A stretch of 64,000 nt of DNA from Clitoria ternatea. Lineage: Eukaryota > Streptophyta > Magnoliopsida > Fabales > Fabaceae. This document shows positions 45,838 through 57,899 of the stretch, in pieces. Location of the stretch: contig CM075675.1 of assembly GCA_037962975.1 (NCBI GenBank), positions 32,180,501 to 32,244,500 of the forward strand. The letters are read 5' to 3'. The position numbers were made by a program, and so were the translations under genes. Below the pieces are notes generated by a model. It was given only the letters and a program-made list of their open reading frames with translations. It searched no databases and was not told the DNA's origin. Position 1 is the stretch's first letter; every line of letters begins with the position of its first letter.

Positions 45838-46689
45838 AAAAAAGTAAAAAAAAGGGCTCGCTAGGTTGAAAACCTGAAAAGGTGACCTAGGCAAAAGTTA
45901 GAGTGATTGGTTGAGCCGAAAACCTGAGAGGGCGGCTCAGACAAAATCATGGCCTGTAGATTCAACACTGCAACGTCGACTTTTCAAGTCATAGACGAGG
46001 AGGTCAGTCTAGGGCATCGAAGCCATTGTCAAATCACGTCCTCGGAAGCAAAATCAGAGGATAAACAAGAAATCATGAGAAAACCCTGGAATCTCGTCGC
46101 TCTCAGGAAATCGATGGAGGATCTAAAAGGCCTCCCCTTCACCCTTACCATCAATTCCTTGCACCTTGTCATATCATATCTTTTGTATTTTTTTCATCAC
46201 CTATACATACCTGATGATCATAAATAAAATGTTTCCTTCTTCTTACATGTGTTCATGACTAAAATAAATAAACAAGTTTTACCTTAAGAAAATTTTTGAA
46301 TTTGAAAAATGACAAAAAACACAAAGTTATGGGGAACGAAGTGTATACCATTGCCGGATCTTACCTTAAATAAGCACAACCAACTCCGTTAGGCGACCTC
46401 AATAAAGTCAGAAGTGACAGATATTTTGGCCATGAGTTACTTCAAAGCCAGTCGCCAAGGGAGTCCACCTGTAAGTTTTAATTTGTTTCACGCTTCTCTG
46501 TTAAGGGGTGGCCAGAGCCCATGACCCCGAGACGTGTAATTGCCCAAAACTCTCCCCAGCAGACTCACCATTCATCCCCGAGGGGAACCCCAACCGAGTT
46601 TGCCTCCCTAGGGGAACCACAAAATGGACTCTACTCCCCTAACTGGAGTACTTCCTAATCAGATCTGGAAAAGTTAAGTTATCCCCAGT

Positions 46690-47400
46690 GGAACTACACT
46701 TCCCAAACAATTCAAACTGGGGCATCACCCCAGGTTCATTTCTTCTTGCTCAAGGGTCAGTCCCCTAAGGTTCCGAGGCAGATAGTTTAAACTGGGGCAT
46801 CACCCCAGGTTCATTCTCTTTCACCCAGAGAGACAGTACCCTGAATCACCAAATCCTTCCCCAGTGGAACTACACTTCCTAAACAACTCAAACTGGGGCA
46901 TCTCCCAAGATCTCCTTTGTTCCAGTCGAGGAGCAGTTCCCCCAAGATTCCTTCAAATCATGTTAAACTGGGGAATCACCCCAGGTCTATTCCAGTCAAG
47001 GGGCAGTTCCCCAGGATTCCATCAAATCTAGTCAAACTGGGGCATCACCCCAGGTTTATTTTCTCATTCAAGGGGTAGTTCCCCAGGATTCCATCAAATC
47101 AAGTTAAACTGGGGCATCACCCCAGGTTTATTTTCTCAGTCAAGGGGTAGTTCCCTAAGATTCCATCAAATCAAGTCAAACTGGGGCATCACCCCAAGTT
47201 TATTTTCTAAGTCAAGGGGCATTTCCCCAAGATTCCATCAAATTAAGTCAAACTGGGGCATCACCCTAGGTTTATTTTCTCAGTCAAGGGGCAGTTCCCC
47301 AGGATTCCATCAAATCATATCAAACTAGGGCATCACCCCAAGTCTATTCTCTCGATCAAAGGGGGCAATTCCCCAACAACCTTCAGTCATGGTGAACCGG
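46690..47400 (+). repeat. About 10-copy tandem repeat, unit about 70 bp, two hairpins per unit
   Basis: Unit core: aaactggggcatcaccccag, then gtttattttctcagtc, then aaggggcagttcccc, then aggattccatcaaatca. Each unit carries CTGGGG-catca-CCCCAG and GGGG-cagtt-CCCC inverted repeats. Later units are more alike than the first ones. Confidence 0.9.
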
Positions 47401-47457
47401 GGCATCACCCCGAGCCTTTAAATTCAGGTTAATCAGGATGTGATGTCTTGTTAATCT

Positions 47458-47830
47458 TCAGATCTCTCAACTTTTACATTTCCTATCAACCGAGGGTCAA
47501 CCCCAACCTTTACATTTCCTATCAAACAAGGGTCAACCCTAACCTTTACATTTCCTGTCAACCAAGGGTCAACCCCAGCTTTTACATTTCCTGTCAACCG
47601 AGGGTCAGCCCTAACCTTTACATTTCCTGTCAACCGAAGATCAACCCCAACTTTTACATTTCCTGTCAACCAAGGGTCAACCCCAGCTTTTACATTTCCT
47701 GTCAACCAAGGGTCAGCCCCAACCTTTACATTTCCTGTCAACCGAGGGTCAACCCCAACTTTTACATTTCCTGTCAACCGAGGGTCAGCCTCAACCTTTA
47801 CATTTCCCGTCAACCGAGGGTCAACCCCAC
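47458..47830 (+). repeat. About 10-copy tandem repeat, unit 36 bp
   Basis: Unit: tttacatttcctgtcaacc, then gagggtcaaccccaacc. It is the same repeat family as 11740-12620 in element A, with tacatttcc where A has actttcc. It ends in a 33-bp variant (cctttatcttcctgtcgcca) repeated to about 47935. Frames in both strands are open through it because 36 is a multiple of three. Confidence 0.9.
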
Positions 47831-48029
47831 ACTTTATCTTCCTGTCACCAAAGATGGCACCCTTTATCTTCCTATCGCCAAAGATGGCACCCTTTATCTT
47901 TCTGTCGCCAAAGATGGCACTTTTTATCTTGGTTATTGGATTCTGCAAGACTTCAACGATGGTGTTCACTTCTTTACTCCCTTTCCATTTCAAAAGCAAG
48001 AAGAAACTTCATGCTTTTCTCATGAAAAA

Positions 48030-48047
48030 GAAGTAAAGAGGGGCATC
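48030..48047 (+). promoter_or_regulatory. Element B polypurine tract
   Basis: gaagtaaagaggggcatc precedes the LTR start. Same place and sequence type as 13090-13107. Confidence 0.87.
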
Positions 48048-51000
48048 TATGAACACCTATTTTGATCCGGTTAATTTTCACCAAAAATGGGGAATTTTCA
48101 TCACTATCTTAGACTCTGATTGATATCCATAAGTGAAAACAGTTCCTGAAAAAAAAAGACTCGGAAATGATCATTTCTGAGTGAAAGGACTCGGAATGAT
48201 CATTTCCGAGTAAGTCTGAGTGGGACGTGGCCGAATGTTAAGTCTCCAAATAAGGAGTCTCCAAGTGGGCCTCAAGTGTCAAGAAATTTCCAAATAAAGA
48301 AGAAGCTTCAAGAAAAGACACAAGGAAAGACATTCCGAGCAAAGTGAGACTATCCGAGTGGTCAGCTCGCCAAAATTCTGAGTGAGAAGAAGCCCGGTTC
48401 CGAGTGAAAATGTCCAAATCCCAAGTTCCGAGTGAAAAGAAGGCCGGTTCCAAGTGAAAATGTCCGAGCTCTAAAATCCTGAGCGAGAAGAAGCCCGGTT
48501 CCGAGTGAAAATGTCCAAATTCCAAGTTCTGAGTGAAAAGAAGGCCGGTTCCGAGTGAAAATGTCTGAGCTCCATGTTCTAATTGAGAAGAAGGCCGGTT
48601 CCGAGTGAAATTACCCGAAGGGTTTGAAGTTAAGAACCATTTTGATTGAAAAGAAGGCCTGTTACCGAGTAATTACACCCAAAGGATTGAAGCCGAGCTC
48701 TGAATTCTGAATGAAAACAAGGCAAACTTCTAAATGGAAAACAAGTCGGATGGGTTGATACACAATTGGAACAATTCTGAGTAAGAACAAGGCAAATTCT
48801 CAAGTGAATACATCTGATGGGTTAAATGCTGACTGAAGCTGTGAGAGATGCCTGACTTCGGATGAATACATCCGAATAGATAAGTGCCGATTGGAACCAT
48901 TCTGAATGAAAGGCGACCGACCTCAGAAGAATGCATCCGAGTGGATAATGGCCGATTGGAGCTATCTTGAAGGAACCACTTTCCGAGTGTATAATGTCAG
49001 GCCGATATTGAATGAGTCACTTTCCAAGTTCCATAATTTCCATGAGAAATACTTTTGAATGATGAAAGATTGATTCCGAAAGAATACTTCTCTGACTGAA
49101 GCCCGTCCGATTGAAGCATTCCCGATTGAGTGCTTCAAGCAGTGATGAGTTCCGAGCAAAAGCCCATCCGATTGAAGCAATTCTGATTGAGTGCTTCAGG
49201 CAGTGACGAGTTCATCCGAGTGAAACAGTAGCGATTGAATGCTTCAAGCAATGACCCACTTCCGATCAAATCAACACCGAGTGAAGAATTTCTTAATGGA
49301 CAGGGGACCTGATGAATGCTTCTTGGAAAGCCATTTCCGAGTCAATGATATGAACCTAGACTCTCATACCGAGTGTCAGGAGTCGGATCAGACCTGTGGA
49401 TTCAAGCTTTCACTCGGTCTTTTATATGAAAGCAGTCATTTCACACGGTCTTCTATAGGAGAGCATTTATTCCTCTCGGATTGACTCCTACTGTAGGAGG
49501 ATACTGACTGGGGCGCTAAACCGAGTCAAAAGGGAAATACCGACTCCATATTTCCACCATGCTAACTTGGATTTCCATTGCCCAAGTGGATCCATGAATC
49601 CTGGACGTGGTGGACAGGGGGCGGAAGTGGAGAAAATAAAGAATTTCCCACCAGCTGTTGTCCCCCACAAACAGGTAGTGGCCAGGACAGCACCACTACG
49701 CACCTGGGTGAGTGGAAACTTGGGCTGTCCCAAACACTCAGCCCCCGTCTTGGACCCCTATAAATGCCCCAGCTGAAGAAGCTCAAGGGGTTGGATTTTT
49801 TCACCTGACAACTGAACTCTACCTTTACTCTCTCCAAGTCCCAGTACCTAATCCTCTCCATAACCGTCCAGCACCTCTGATCCTTGACACCGTCCCAACA
49901 GTACCATCCCCCTCCTAATCCTCTCCACAACTGTCCAGCACCTCTAATCCTTGACACCGTCCCAACAGCATCTTCCCAATAGCACCTTCCCAACAGCACC
50001 GTCCCCCTCCTAATCCTCTCCATAACCGTCCAGCACCATTAATCCTTCATACTGAGTAGCACCTCTCAAATCCTCACAACACCATCCTTGCGCCAAGCCT
50101 TTACACCGCCCCAGCACACTCACCCACACATCCTCTCAGAAAGGAGAACACTCTGGTACGTTTCCTTTCCTCACTCGGTTTTCCTCGTCCTTACTCGGTT
50201 TTCCCTTTCCTCACTCGGTTTTCCTCGTCCTCACTCGGTTTTCCTTTTCCTCACTCGGTTTTCCTCGTCCTCACTCGGTTTTTCTTCTCCCACTCGGTTT
50301 TTCTTCTCCCACTCAGTTTTTCTTCTCTCACTCGGTTTTCGCTCATTTTTCCCTCTCTTTTCCGAACTTACTTTTTCTCTTTCTCTCTTGTAGCTTCTGT
50401 TACCCCCTCTTTTCTGTCTTTTTTTTTTGTCCTTTACTTTTAAGTTTTACTTAAAAAAGAAGAAAATTTCATTTCCTAAAAAAAACATTTAAAAGAACTA
50501 CATAACCCTGATTTCTTGGTAACTCAAGAATACGTAGGAGCAGGACTTTAAATCCTGTCGGGCCCACCTTTCCCATTTTTATTCCTATTTTTATTTTCTT
50601 TATTTTTCCTTTGCAACTCCCTTTCTATCCACTTCCATGAAAATCAATTTAGACGTGACGTCTTGTTGATTTTCCCCTATCTTTGGTAGGCCATCGCCAC
50701 AAGGAACGGAATACTTGGGACGAGACGTCCCGCTTATCCCCTTCCCATTTCTAACCCCGCATTTTGATTAAATCCCATGAAAATCAATTTAGACGTGACA
50801 TCTTGTTGATTTTCCCCTATCTTTGGTAGGCCATCACCACAAGGAACGGGATACTTGGGACGAGACGTCCCGCTTACCCCCTTTCCATTTCTAACCCCGT
50901 ATTTTGATTAAAGGATGACTAATTAAAATGCAACGTCTTGTTGGTATCCTTCCCTTTTCCTGTTATACCAAAGCCAAGGTTAATTTGGACGCGACATCCT

Positions 51001-51353
51001 GTTGACCTACACTCCATGTCTGTTCAGTTTGTTCCTTCTGTTTTTGCATAAAGTACAACAATAAAAGGGGAGAAATATAACATCTTTTGTAAGGCTAGTT
51101 ATGTTACGCATTTTTAATCTTGGTACTGTTTCTGACAGGCGATGTAGGGTGCTAATACCTTCCCTACTCGTAACCGACTCCCAAACTTGAATCTCATTCT
51201 TTAAACCAGTGCTTTACTGAACTTAGTTTTTTCCAATGTTTTTCCTATAGATAAAAACATTGGTGGCGACTCCCTGTTTTCTTTTCGAAAGGGTTTCGAA
51301 ACTCATTTTATTTCGAGAGGGTCGGTCGCGCCGTCCCGATCCCGGTCGTGACA
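48048..51353 (+). repeat. Element B 3' LTR (3306 bp)
   Basis: Starts TATGAACACC, where the 5' LTR has TGTGAACACC: the conserved terminal TG has become TA. Ends CGGTCGTGACA followed by the TSD aatgt. It contains the U3 motif field, a TATA box at 49759-49765, the ctcactcgg array (50160-50345), the hairpin block (50498-51007) and the U5 block (51136-51353). It has the empty site of the solo LTR at 51131-51135 and one copy of the 316-bp unit. Confidence 0.94.
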
Positions 51354-51358
51354 AATGT

Positions 51359-52600
51359 GATAGTGGTTGATTGAAGTTTGATGAATTCTATGATGATGAT
51401 GATGATGATGATGTTATTTGTGGTCGTCAGTTATATACTCCTTAATTGTTATCGTTGGTTTGACTAACAATTTATAACTATGATGGTTTCGTTCATGTGT
51501 ATGCATTGATGATGAATGGATGATTATAACTTTTAATTGCATGATGTTGCAATATTTGGATATGATATTAGTTGTTGATCACTGAAACTGGGCATGAGGC
51601 TGTCATTATTATTATATGTTGATGATGATTATTAAGCTTGAGGTAGCTTAATGAATGTTGTGTTGATAATCAATTATTGGTTGTTGCATGCTATGCTTGT
51701 TGATATATCGTGGTGAAACCCTTGGTGATGGTAACTAAGTGGTAGCCCCTGATGATGGTAATCAGGTGGTGTGTTGATGATTGATAATTATTTAGCATAA
51801 CATTTACATTCATACCCACACAGAACTGTAAGGGGCCTGTGATGTCGACCTAGATGAGAGGGCGGCCTGATGGTACGGCACAGACCTTGTGGTGGTTTCT
51901 TCAAATTCCACAGCCATCTTTGAGTGCGACTCAAGGCCGGCCCACAACACTACCGTTGTCGTTGAAAGCGACTGTGTTGCATGAATGGGCAAGTGGTTCT
52001 GTACCTGTAAAACAGCTGAATCAGCTGGGAGCTGAGATATATTATCATATTGAGTAATTCCCATCGTTAGAGTCGGATCCACATGCATATGCAATTGCAT
52101 GTAAATGTTGTGATTTAAATGTTGCGATACAACGTATGATGCATGTTGATACAGTCAGTTGCATTTGAGGTAATACAATCATATTAAATGACAGTGTATA
52201 TGGTAATGATTGTGTTGAATTATTAATTATGTGAGGAATTGGATGTTCGACTGAGGAATTGTGTTAGATCCAAGTCAATACCTGTTATTTAACATATATA
52301 TGTTCACCCCTAAATTATTGTTGTTTTTCAGTGGAAGTGGACTGAGGCGATGCTTGGCGATTGCTCGGTTGGGAGTTATCGTGGTCTTGGAGACCCATAT
52401 AAATATGTACATATTTGTATTGTTTTTAGTATAGTATCGCCTTGGTCGGCTCTTGATGTATAAAGAATAACCTTTTGCTATAGACTGTGTATATATATAA
52501 ATATAAACGTTTTGACTCCTGAACGATATCATAGATTCGCTAAAATCGAAAAAAATTTCGTATTTTTATTACGTAGGGTGTCATACCTTCCCTACTTCAA
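51359..52600 (+). other. LTR-like debris, no gene
   Basis: No coding frame. There is a (gat)n run at about 51393-51416 and a ggtggtgtgttgatgattga-rich stretch. A segment (51830-52060) resembles, on the opposite strand, the middle of the 31415-37177 solo LTR in style, but I could not align it base for base. Near 52573-52595 lies GTAGGG...CCCTAC around tgtcatacctt, the same hairpin as in the U5 of A and B. Most likely a truncated old LTR into which element B inserted. Confidence 0.4.
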
Positions 52601-53040
52601 GTTATATTTTAACTTCCTCCCTCTTATTCTGATTATAAGAAAATCTAGACAAATTTTATACAGATTAAAAAAGTTGACTAAAAGTTGTTATTTACATTTA
52701 TGTTATCAAATGTTTAATGTATTAATATTTGTCTAAGGTTTGAGAGCCTAACTGATAGTCATAAATTGTATCTCTTTTTCTTGAAACAGGTGTATGTAAT
52801 ATAATTATACTACCGAGAATAAGTAAAAAGAAACTTTTAATCATGAGTGAAGAAAACCCCCGCCTCTTTCCATCCCCGAATCTTGTAAAAAAATCATTTC
52901 CAATAAAATTGAAAATCTAATTAAGTATCCTTTTGTCCTTGAGAGTGCTTAAATAGAAAGTGTTGTTCCATCTCTTCTAAATTCATACAACATATTTAGA
53001 AGGCACAAGTAGAACTTTACATGGTTTGTAAAAAAGCTTA

Positions 53041-53665
53041 TCGCTACTCCCAGACCTGGAGTAAAAGAAGTCATACAGACTTTTAAGCTTGACTCTTGTC
53101 CTTTCTATGCCACCTTTGCATAACAATATGTAGATCTGAAAATAGATCTAGACTTAGTTAAACTATGGCAAAGAGAAGGATATATAGCACTATATTTTGG
53201 TGTTGTTTGTCTAATCCTTACCCTCCATGGAAGAAAAGGAATGCTCGTCATGGCTAGAGTCTTTCTCATAGATTCTACTTTCCACCATTATGAAGATACG
53301 GTGATTGGAACTGCCTTGACAACATTAAATGTAGGAAGTGTGGTTTTAACCATGTTCCCAAACTTTAATGTTCACTTGAAGGATCCAACTCTTCCATATA
53401 GATTCCAAGTACAAGTTCAACTTATAGGATCACCGTAAGACTTTGAAGCTTTTAAAGAAACTCTAAACCATCAAATAATACTCAGAGTTCAAGATTATCT
53501 CTTTGACCTCCCTGCTGATTTAAAAATCTTAGAAAATACTTTGATGGTGATAGAAAATTCTGAGGAAAAGATTCTATCCATCGTACAAGTCCCAAGAAAA
53601 ATACCAAGAGAGGAACTGCTAAAACTAGTCCTGGTGGAATGGATTAGTGACTATAAAGCTTAGAA
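53041..53665 (+). pseudogene. Caulimovirid movement-protein-like fragment
   Basis: Homology-like motifs (HGRKGMLVMARVFLIDS, TTLNVGSVVLT, FPNFNVHLKDPTLPYRFQV) lie at about 53217-53420 in one frame. This is the 30K-type region of caulimovirid movement proteins, which open plasmodesmata. Stops flank it on both sides and an in-frame stop lies near 53120. The exact limits are estimates. Confidence 0.65.
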
Positions 53666-53897
53666 GAGACGGATGGAAACAATAGTAGCCATGGAATCAT
53701 CATTCAAAAAACTCCTAATGGTAAGGTAAGAACTATTTTTAGAAGAGAAGAAGAACCTTCCTCTTTAAAAAAATCTCATCTTTTCAACAATGATGATAAC
53801 TCTTAGAAAATGGGAAAAGAAGATTCATGTATACTCATTCAAAGTTGATGGAACACTCATTTATAGTGATAAAATAAATGGTCACTTTATATGACAT

Positions 53898-54424
53898 GTG
53901 AACCCTCAAATGTGTGATCCTGATTGTGATTACTGGATGGACTATGATAGCGGTGATAATGATGATGATGAAGATGAATCCAAAAACAAAACTAGAAGAA
54001 AGAAGAAATCTCCTTGTAAACCTTTAAATAATTCTAAAAGGAGATTTGATACAGACAATGGATCGGGGGTGGGAATTAAAAGGAAATATAAGCCTTTTCC
54101 TTTCTATAATGAAGCTCTGACAATTCTTAAAAAAGAAGAGTATCATTCACCTTCAAATGGCCCAACTCTGATTGCATGGCCTCCGCCAACAAATCCTATA
54201 AATTCATTTCACAAACTGACACCTCCACAAAAGTGTAAATCTGTTGACACGTCTCCTAAACTTATTCCTAAACCACAAACATGTATGATGTTCTTTTCCA
54301 TCTCAGCCTCATATAATGCAAACCTTTCTACCTTGGAAAGAAAGGTTGATCTAGTTAAGAAAATTCAAGCCAGACCCTTTGTGGTATCATCTGGAATAAC
54401 TATAGATGGATCAACAAGACCAAT
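53898..54424 (+). pseudogene. Acidic and lysine-rich open fragment of the pararetrovirus
   Basis: 177 open codons. A cluster of Asp/Glu (DSGDNDDDEDE) is followed by a basic patch (TRRKKK, KRRF) and a Pro-rich stretch. Such acidic/basic stretches border the coat protein of caulimovirids. I do not recognise a specific domain. The frame breaks at the solo LTR (54430). Confidence 0.5.
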
Positions 54425-54429
54425 TATTT

Positions 54430-55737
54430 GACTAGCCTGCAAGCGCATGGGTGTGTCACGTAATAAAAAGATATTGTCTCCTCAGGGACCTTGTTCTCAA
54501 GTACTCGCGATTTAAATCCTAAATATCTAGATAGCCAATCAAAAAAGGTTTTACTCAAAGTAATTTAAAAACAAGTGAAAATTAAAAATTACAATTGGAA
54601 GTTCTCTGGGAAAAGAAATCAATTCAAACGTATCTTGAGATCTTAGAATGGTAGATTGTTCTATGTTGATGTTTAAGAATTTTGTATTACCTTTTACTCT
54701 TATGCTAACTAGAACAATTTTCCAAAGTTATTAGTATTCCCTTTTTAGAGTTCCGCTAAAATACTCTAAATTCAAATCATAATGTTTAATTTGAAAACAG
54801 AGCCATTAAGGTTTCATGAAAATCTAAAGTCATCAAAAGATCAAAGAGGTTCACTTCTCAGTCCTTCCCAATTTAATTCTTAGGTTTAATTTCTTGAATT
54901 GATTAAAGAGGTTTACTTTTCAGTCCTTCCCAATTCAATTAAAATTTACCCAAGCCTATCTCTAGATCCATGAGCATATAAAGACATCGAGGAATTGAAG
55001 AAAAGCATAATTTCATTGATAATACAAAGTAAAATATTACACCAAGCATATCACAATCCACCCCATAAATCCCAAGAAAGGAAAATCTAGCCTCTCATGA
55101 CAGAATAAAAAACAACGTAGAAAATTGAAAACATTGATACTCTAAACAAAGATTACAAGAATTCAACTCAGACAATATAAAGTAATCCTAAAATAAACCG
55201 CTATGAAGTGTAGAATTCTTTGAGTTCCTTTGTTTTCCTCCTTGAAAAAATTTTAGAGAACCTTCCTAAATCACGTTTTTTGCCTCTATAGTGTGCCTTA
55301 ACTTTAGAATATATAGAACTCCTAAACCTAACCCAACTTTTTGCTAAAATACATAGCAAAACATGCAAGTAGGGTTTGCCTGCCAGACACAAACCATGAC
55401 CGTGGAAATTACCACGGCCTGGTCGTGGATTGTGCTGCTAGGCCCCTATTTGCATTTTTTTACCAACTTGCTCTATGGCCATGGTCAGAACCCTGGCCTA
55501 GTCGTGGTTCCCTTTACCTGGGCCTTTGAAAATCTTCATTTTCCTTTCTTTTTGGCACATGAAGCTATGCTATTAATTTCTTTTGCATTATTGACCATAA
55601 ATGAGGCCTTCAAACCTAATTATCCTATAAAACTAGCAAATAAAACACAATAACCATGGCATTTAGGGGATTATTATGCAAATTAACCTAAAAATGCCTA
55701 ACAAATGAACCCTAAAATGATGTGTTTTAGATACACA
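54430..55737 (-). mobile_element. Solo LTR (1308 bp), minus orientation, inside the pararetrovirus
   Basis: The plus strand begins TGACTAGCCTGCAAGCGC and ends GATACACA. The TSD ttatt is at 54425-54429 and 55738-55742. Read on the minus strand it starts TGTGTATC and ends GCAGGCTAGTCA. No coding, PBS or polypurine sequence. Its LTR end resembles that of the 26781-29230 solo LTR (gcgcttgc...), so they may be related. Confidence 0.9.
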
Positions 55738-55742
55738 TTATT

Positions 55743-57372
55743 ACTCAAGATGAAGAAGTGATGAATTGGAAGACATAAAATATTGTGGCCCAAAATGAGT
55801 TCTTGCAAAATATGGACTAGAAGATAGACAAAATTGCTAACTCATTAGACAAGGAAATAAAAAGTGTGTCAAGAAAACTACAAGACCATTATTATGAAAT
55901 CAAATAGAAAATGGCACAGCTTGAGGTAGAAGTACAAAAAATGAAGGGAAAAAGAATTAGCCCAACCTTTGTTGAAAAAAAAAAGAATTAAAGAAAGTCA
56001 AAGCTCAATATAAAGAATTGAGAGAATATATAACATCTAAATATCCAAAGCCTTCTTTCTAAGAAAGCTCTTTTGACCTAGATCTTTACTTCATTCCCCC
56101 TCAAAAACCATCACATCATACACTCCATAATTTATACAAAAAGCTCGCCTTTTTATTCCTCCAAACCTTATCCCAAAAAGTTTGACCCAATTTGGAAAAG
56201 AAAAGAATAACCTATTCCTTCTCCCATAAGAAAGAATGAAGAAGATTTTTTCCCAAAAGAATCCCCAGTCCAAACTCCTAAACTTTCTTTAATGGTTTCA
56301 CATAAACCATTACCTTACAAAAAACATTGATGTACTCCCAAAGTAAAGAAGATGAATTTGAGTCCTCTGAAGAAGAACAAACATTCTCTGAAGAAAACTA
56401 GCAAAACACTGGGCTAGATTCCAGAAAAGCAAAAACTATGTATGACGAACACGATGACATCATAAAAACTCTTATGGTCAGACAAAATAAAAACCTAAAC
56501 AAGTTTACAATCTGTCTTTATATCCCAGAGAGATAAACATTTCTATTTATAATGGGTCTTTCTTTTCCTCAATAGATAGAGTTCTTACTTCTTAGTCGAA
56601 TAAAAAGTTTCTAGAATTCAAAGCATTGGTGGATGCAAAAATTGTCCAACATGAGGAATCCTACAAGGTAGTAGAAGAATTTTATGCGAGAATGACTAGA
56701 GTACTCAAAGAATGGTACCAATCCATTGGCCCAGTAAACCAAGATCAACTCCATGGCCAATCTATATTTAATGTGATCCACTTTCTCTAATTTCACTTAA
56801 ATAGAGATATATGTGTTAAAAAAAGCACGAAAAGAGTATATTGAGATAAAATGTTGCTCCTTGAAAAGTGCTGATCTCGAAAGACATTACCAAAAAATGT
56901 CCTAGAGATTCTATATATCAATTAAATGGTTTCAATAACCCTCATCTCAAAAATACTTACATAAGTTCTCTTCTGAAAGAACTTCAAGAACAAATGTGGA
57001 GAAGTCTACAAGCTGCAATAAAAATGTCACAAAAATAACCATTGGAGAAATCCAATAGATTAGACTTGTCACTCTTGATAAGATTTACAGCCAGCAAAGT
57101 ATCATAGACAAAATGTTGAAAAATCAGAAGAAGTATAAAGACGTGTGTAAAAAGAAGTATTTAAAGATAAAATGTGATCAAGAAAATTACAAATGCAAAA
57201 CTTCAAAGCTTTACTCTATCGAAAAAAGAAAAGAAAAACAAAGTATTATACAGAAAGAAGAAAAAATTCTGGTTCTTTAAAAAGAAACCTTTTAGAGGAA
57301 AAAGTGGAAATAAAAAATGCTTCATTTGCAAGAATAAAAGGCATTTCTTAAAAGACTGCCAAAAAAAGTGAT
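55743..57372 (+). pseudogene. Pararetrovirus coat-like region with CCHC zinc knuckle
   Basis: From 55743 on, short open pieces in changing frames. They resemble coil-forming (KIDKIANSLDKEI) and coat-type motifs (LKEWYQSIG near 56700). They end in a lysine-rich stretch (about 57190-57300) and the knuckle CFICKNKRHFLKDC (57321-57362), which fits CX2CX4HX4C of Gag/coat proteins. Many stops and frame changes. Limits are approximate. Confidence 0.65.
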
Positions 57373-57539
57373 AAAAAATAGCTAAGCTCCTACAAACTCT
57401 TGCAATTGAAGTAGAAGATGACGTTAAATCACAATATGGGAACAAAATTCTCCAGATACAAAAGAAACTTTTGCTCTTGAAGAATCACCAAAACATTTTC
57501 CAATTCTAAAAATTCAAGAAGTGTAGAGAGACATAATAA

Positions 57540-57770
57540 TTTCATCTGTAGAACTTCCACTATTACCAAATCTTGAAGTGTTCATTCTTCCTTCTAAGTA
57601 TGTTGTTCCAATAAAAGTCATTGCCTTTATAGATACTGGAGCTCAAAGAACTTTTGTGAATCCAACCATACTTCCTTTTTATGCTTGGAAGGATCATAAA
57701 CAAAGTTTGAAAGTGGCAAATGGTGAGTCCTTTGAAATCAATCTAATAACAAAGTTGGAATAAAAATTTT
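57540..57770 (+). pseudogene. Pararetrovirus aspartic protease fragment
   Basis: DTGAQ (57632-57646), with a hydrophobic IAFI before and RTFVNP after, fits the active site of a retropepsin-like protease, in the position between knuckle and RT. It processes the polyprotein in intact caulimovirids. The frame is open for 61 codons and then closed. Confidence 0.65.
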
Positions 57771-57899
57771 CTTGATTCTATGATTTGGACAAAAGTTATT
57801 GGATCCAATTTACTAGATAAAGATATCTTAATTCGGAGAGATATCTTAATAAAAAAATCAAAAGATACATATTCTAACAAATGGAATCAAGTATAAAAG

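Larger units (their letters stand above)
45838..48029 (+). other. Element B 3' non-coding region after pol
   Basis: No gene. It holds two stem-loops (45861-45890, CTAGGT/ACCTAG; 45912-45939, TGAGCC/GGCTCA), both enclosing gaaaacctga. Then come about 700 bp without repeats, two tandem arrays (46690-47400 and 47458-47830), and a diverged hairpin-family copy at 47426-47457. Confidence 0.78.
23365..51353 (+). mobile_element. Element B: complete Tat/Ogre-type Ty3/gypsy element (27,989 bp with nested inserts)
   Basis: Bounded by the TSD aatgt, with LTRs of 6089 bp (5', inflated by a nested solo LTR and an internal duplication) and 3306 bp (3'), a PBS, ORF1, gag, protease/G-patch, intron, pol, repeat-rich 3' region and polypurine tract. 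Without the two nested solo LTRs it would be about 19.8 kb. Over about 360 bp compared by eye (25381-25740 against 49747-50106) the LTRs show about a dozen differences, nearly all transitions, roughly 3%. Protease and pol frames are open. ORF1 is interrupted by an insertion and several stops, and gag by stops and a frameshift. Confidence 0.95.

Noticed and set aside
46690..47400. Regularly spaced repeats resembling a CRISPR array
   Set aside because: There are no unique spacers: the whole 70-bp unit is repeated. The setting is a plant retrotransposon.
23365..51353. Reading the region as two separate elements because the LTRs differ in length
   Set aside because: The TSD aatgt on both sides, the matching PBS and polypurine tract, and the accounted-for insert and duplication show one element.
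55201..55653. Open frames near 55363-55653 as a gene
   Set aside because: They lie within the minus-strand solo LTR 54430-55737 and show no domain.
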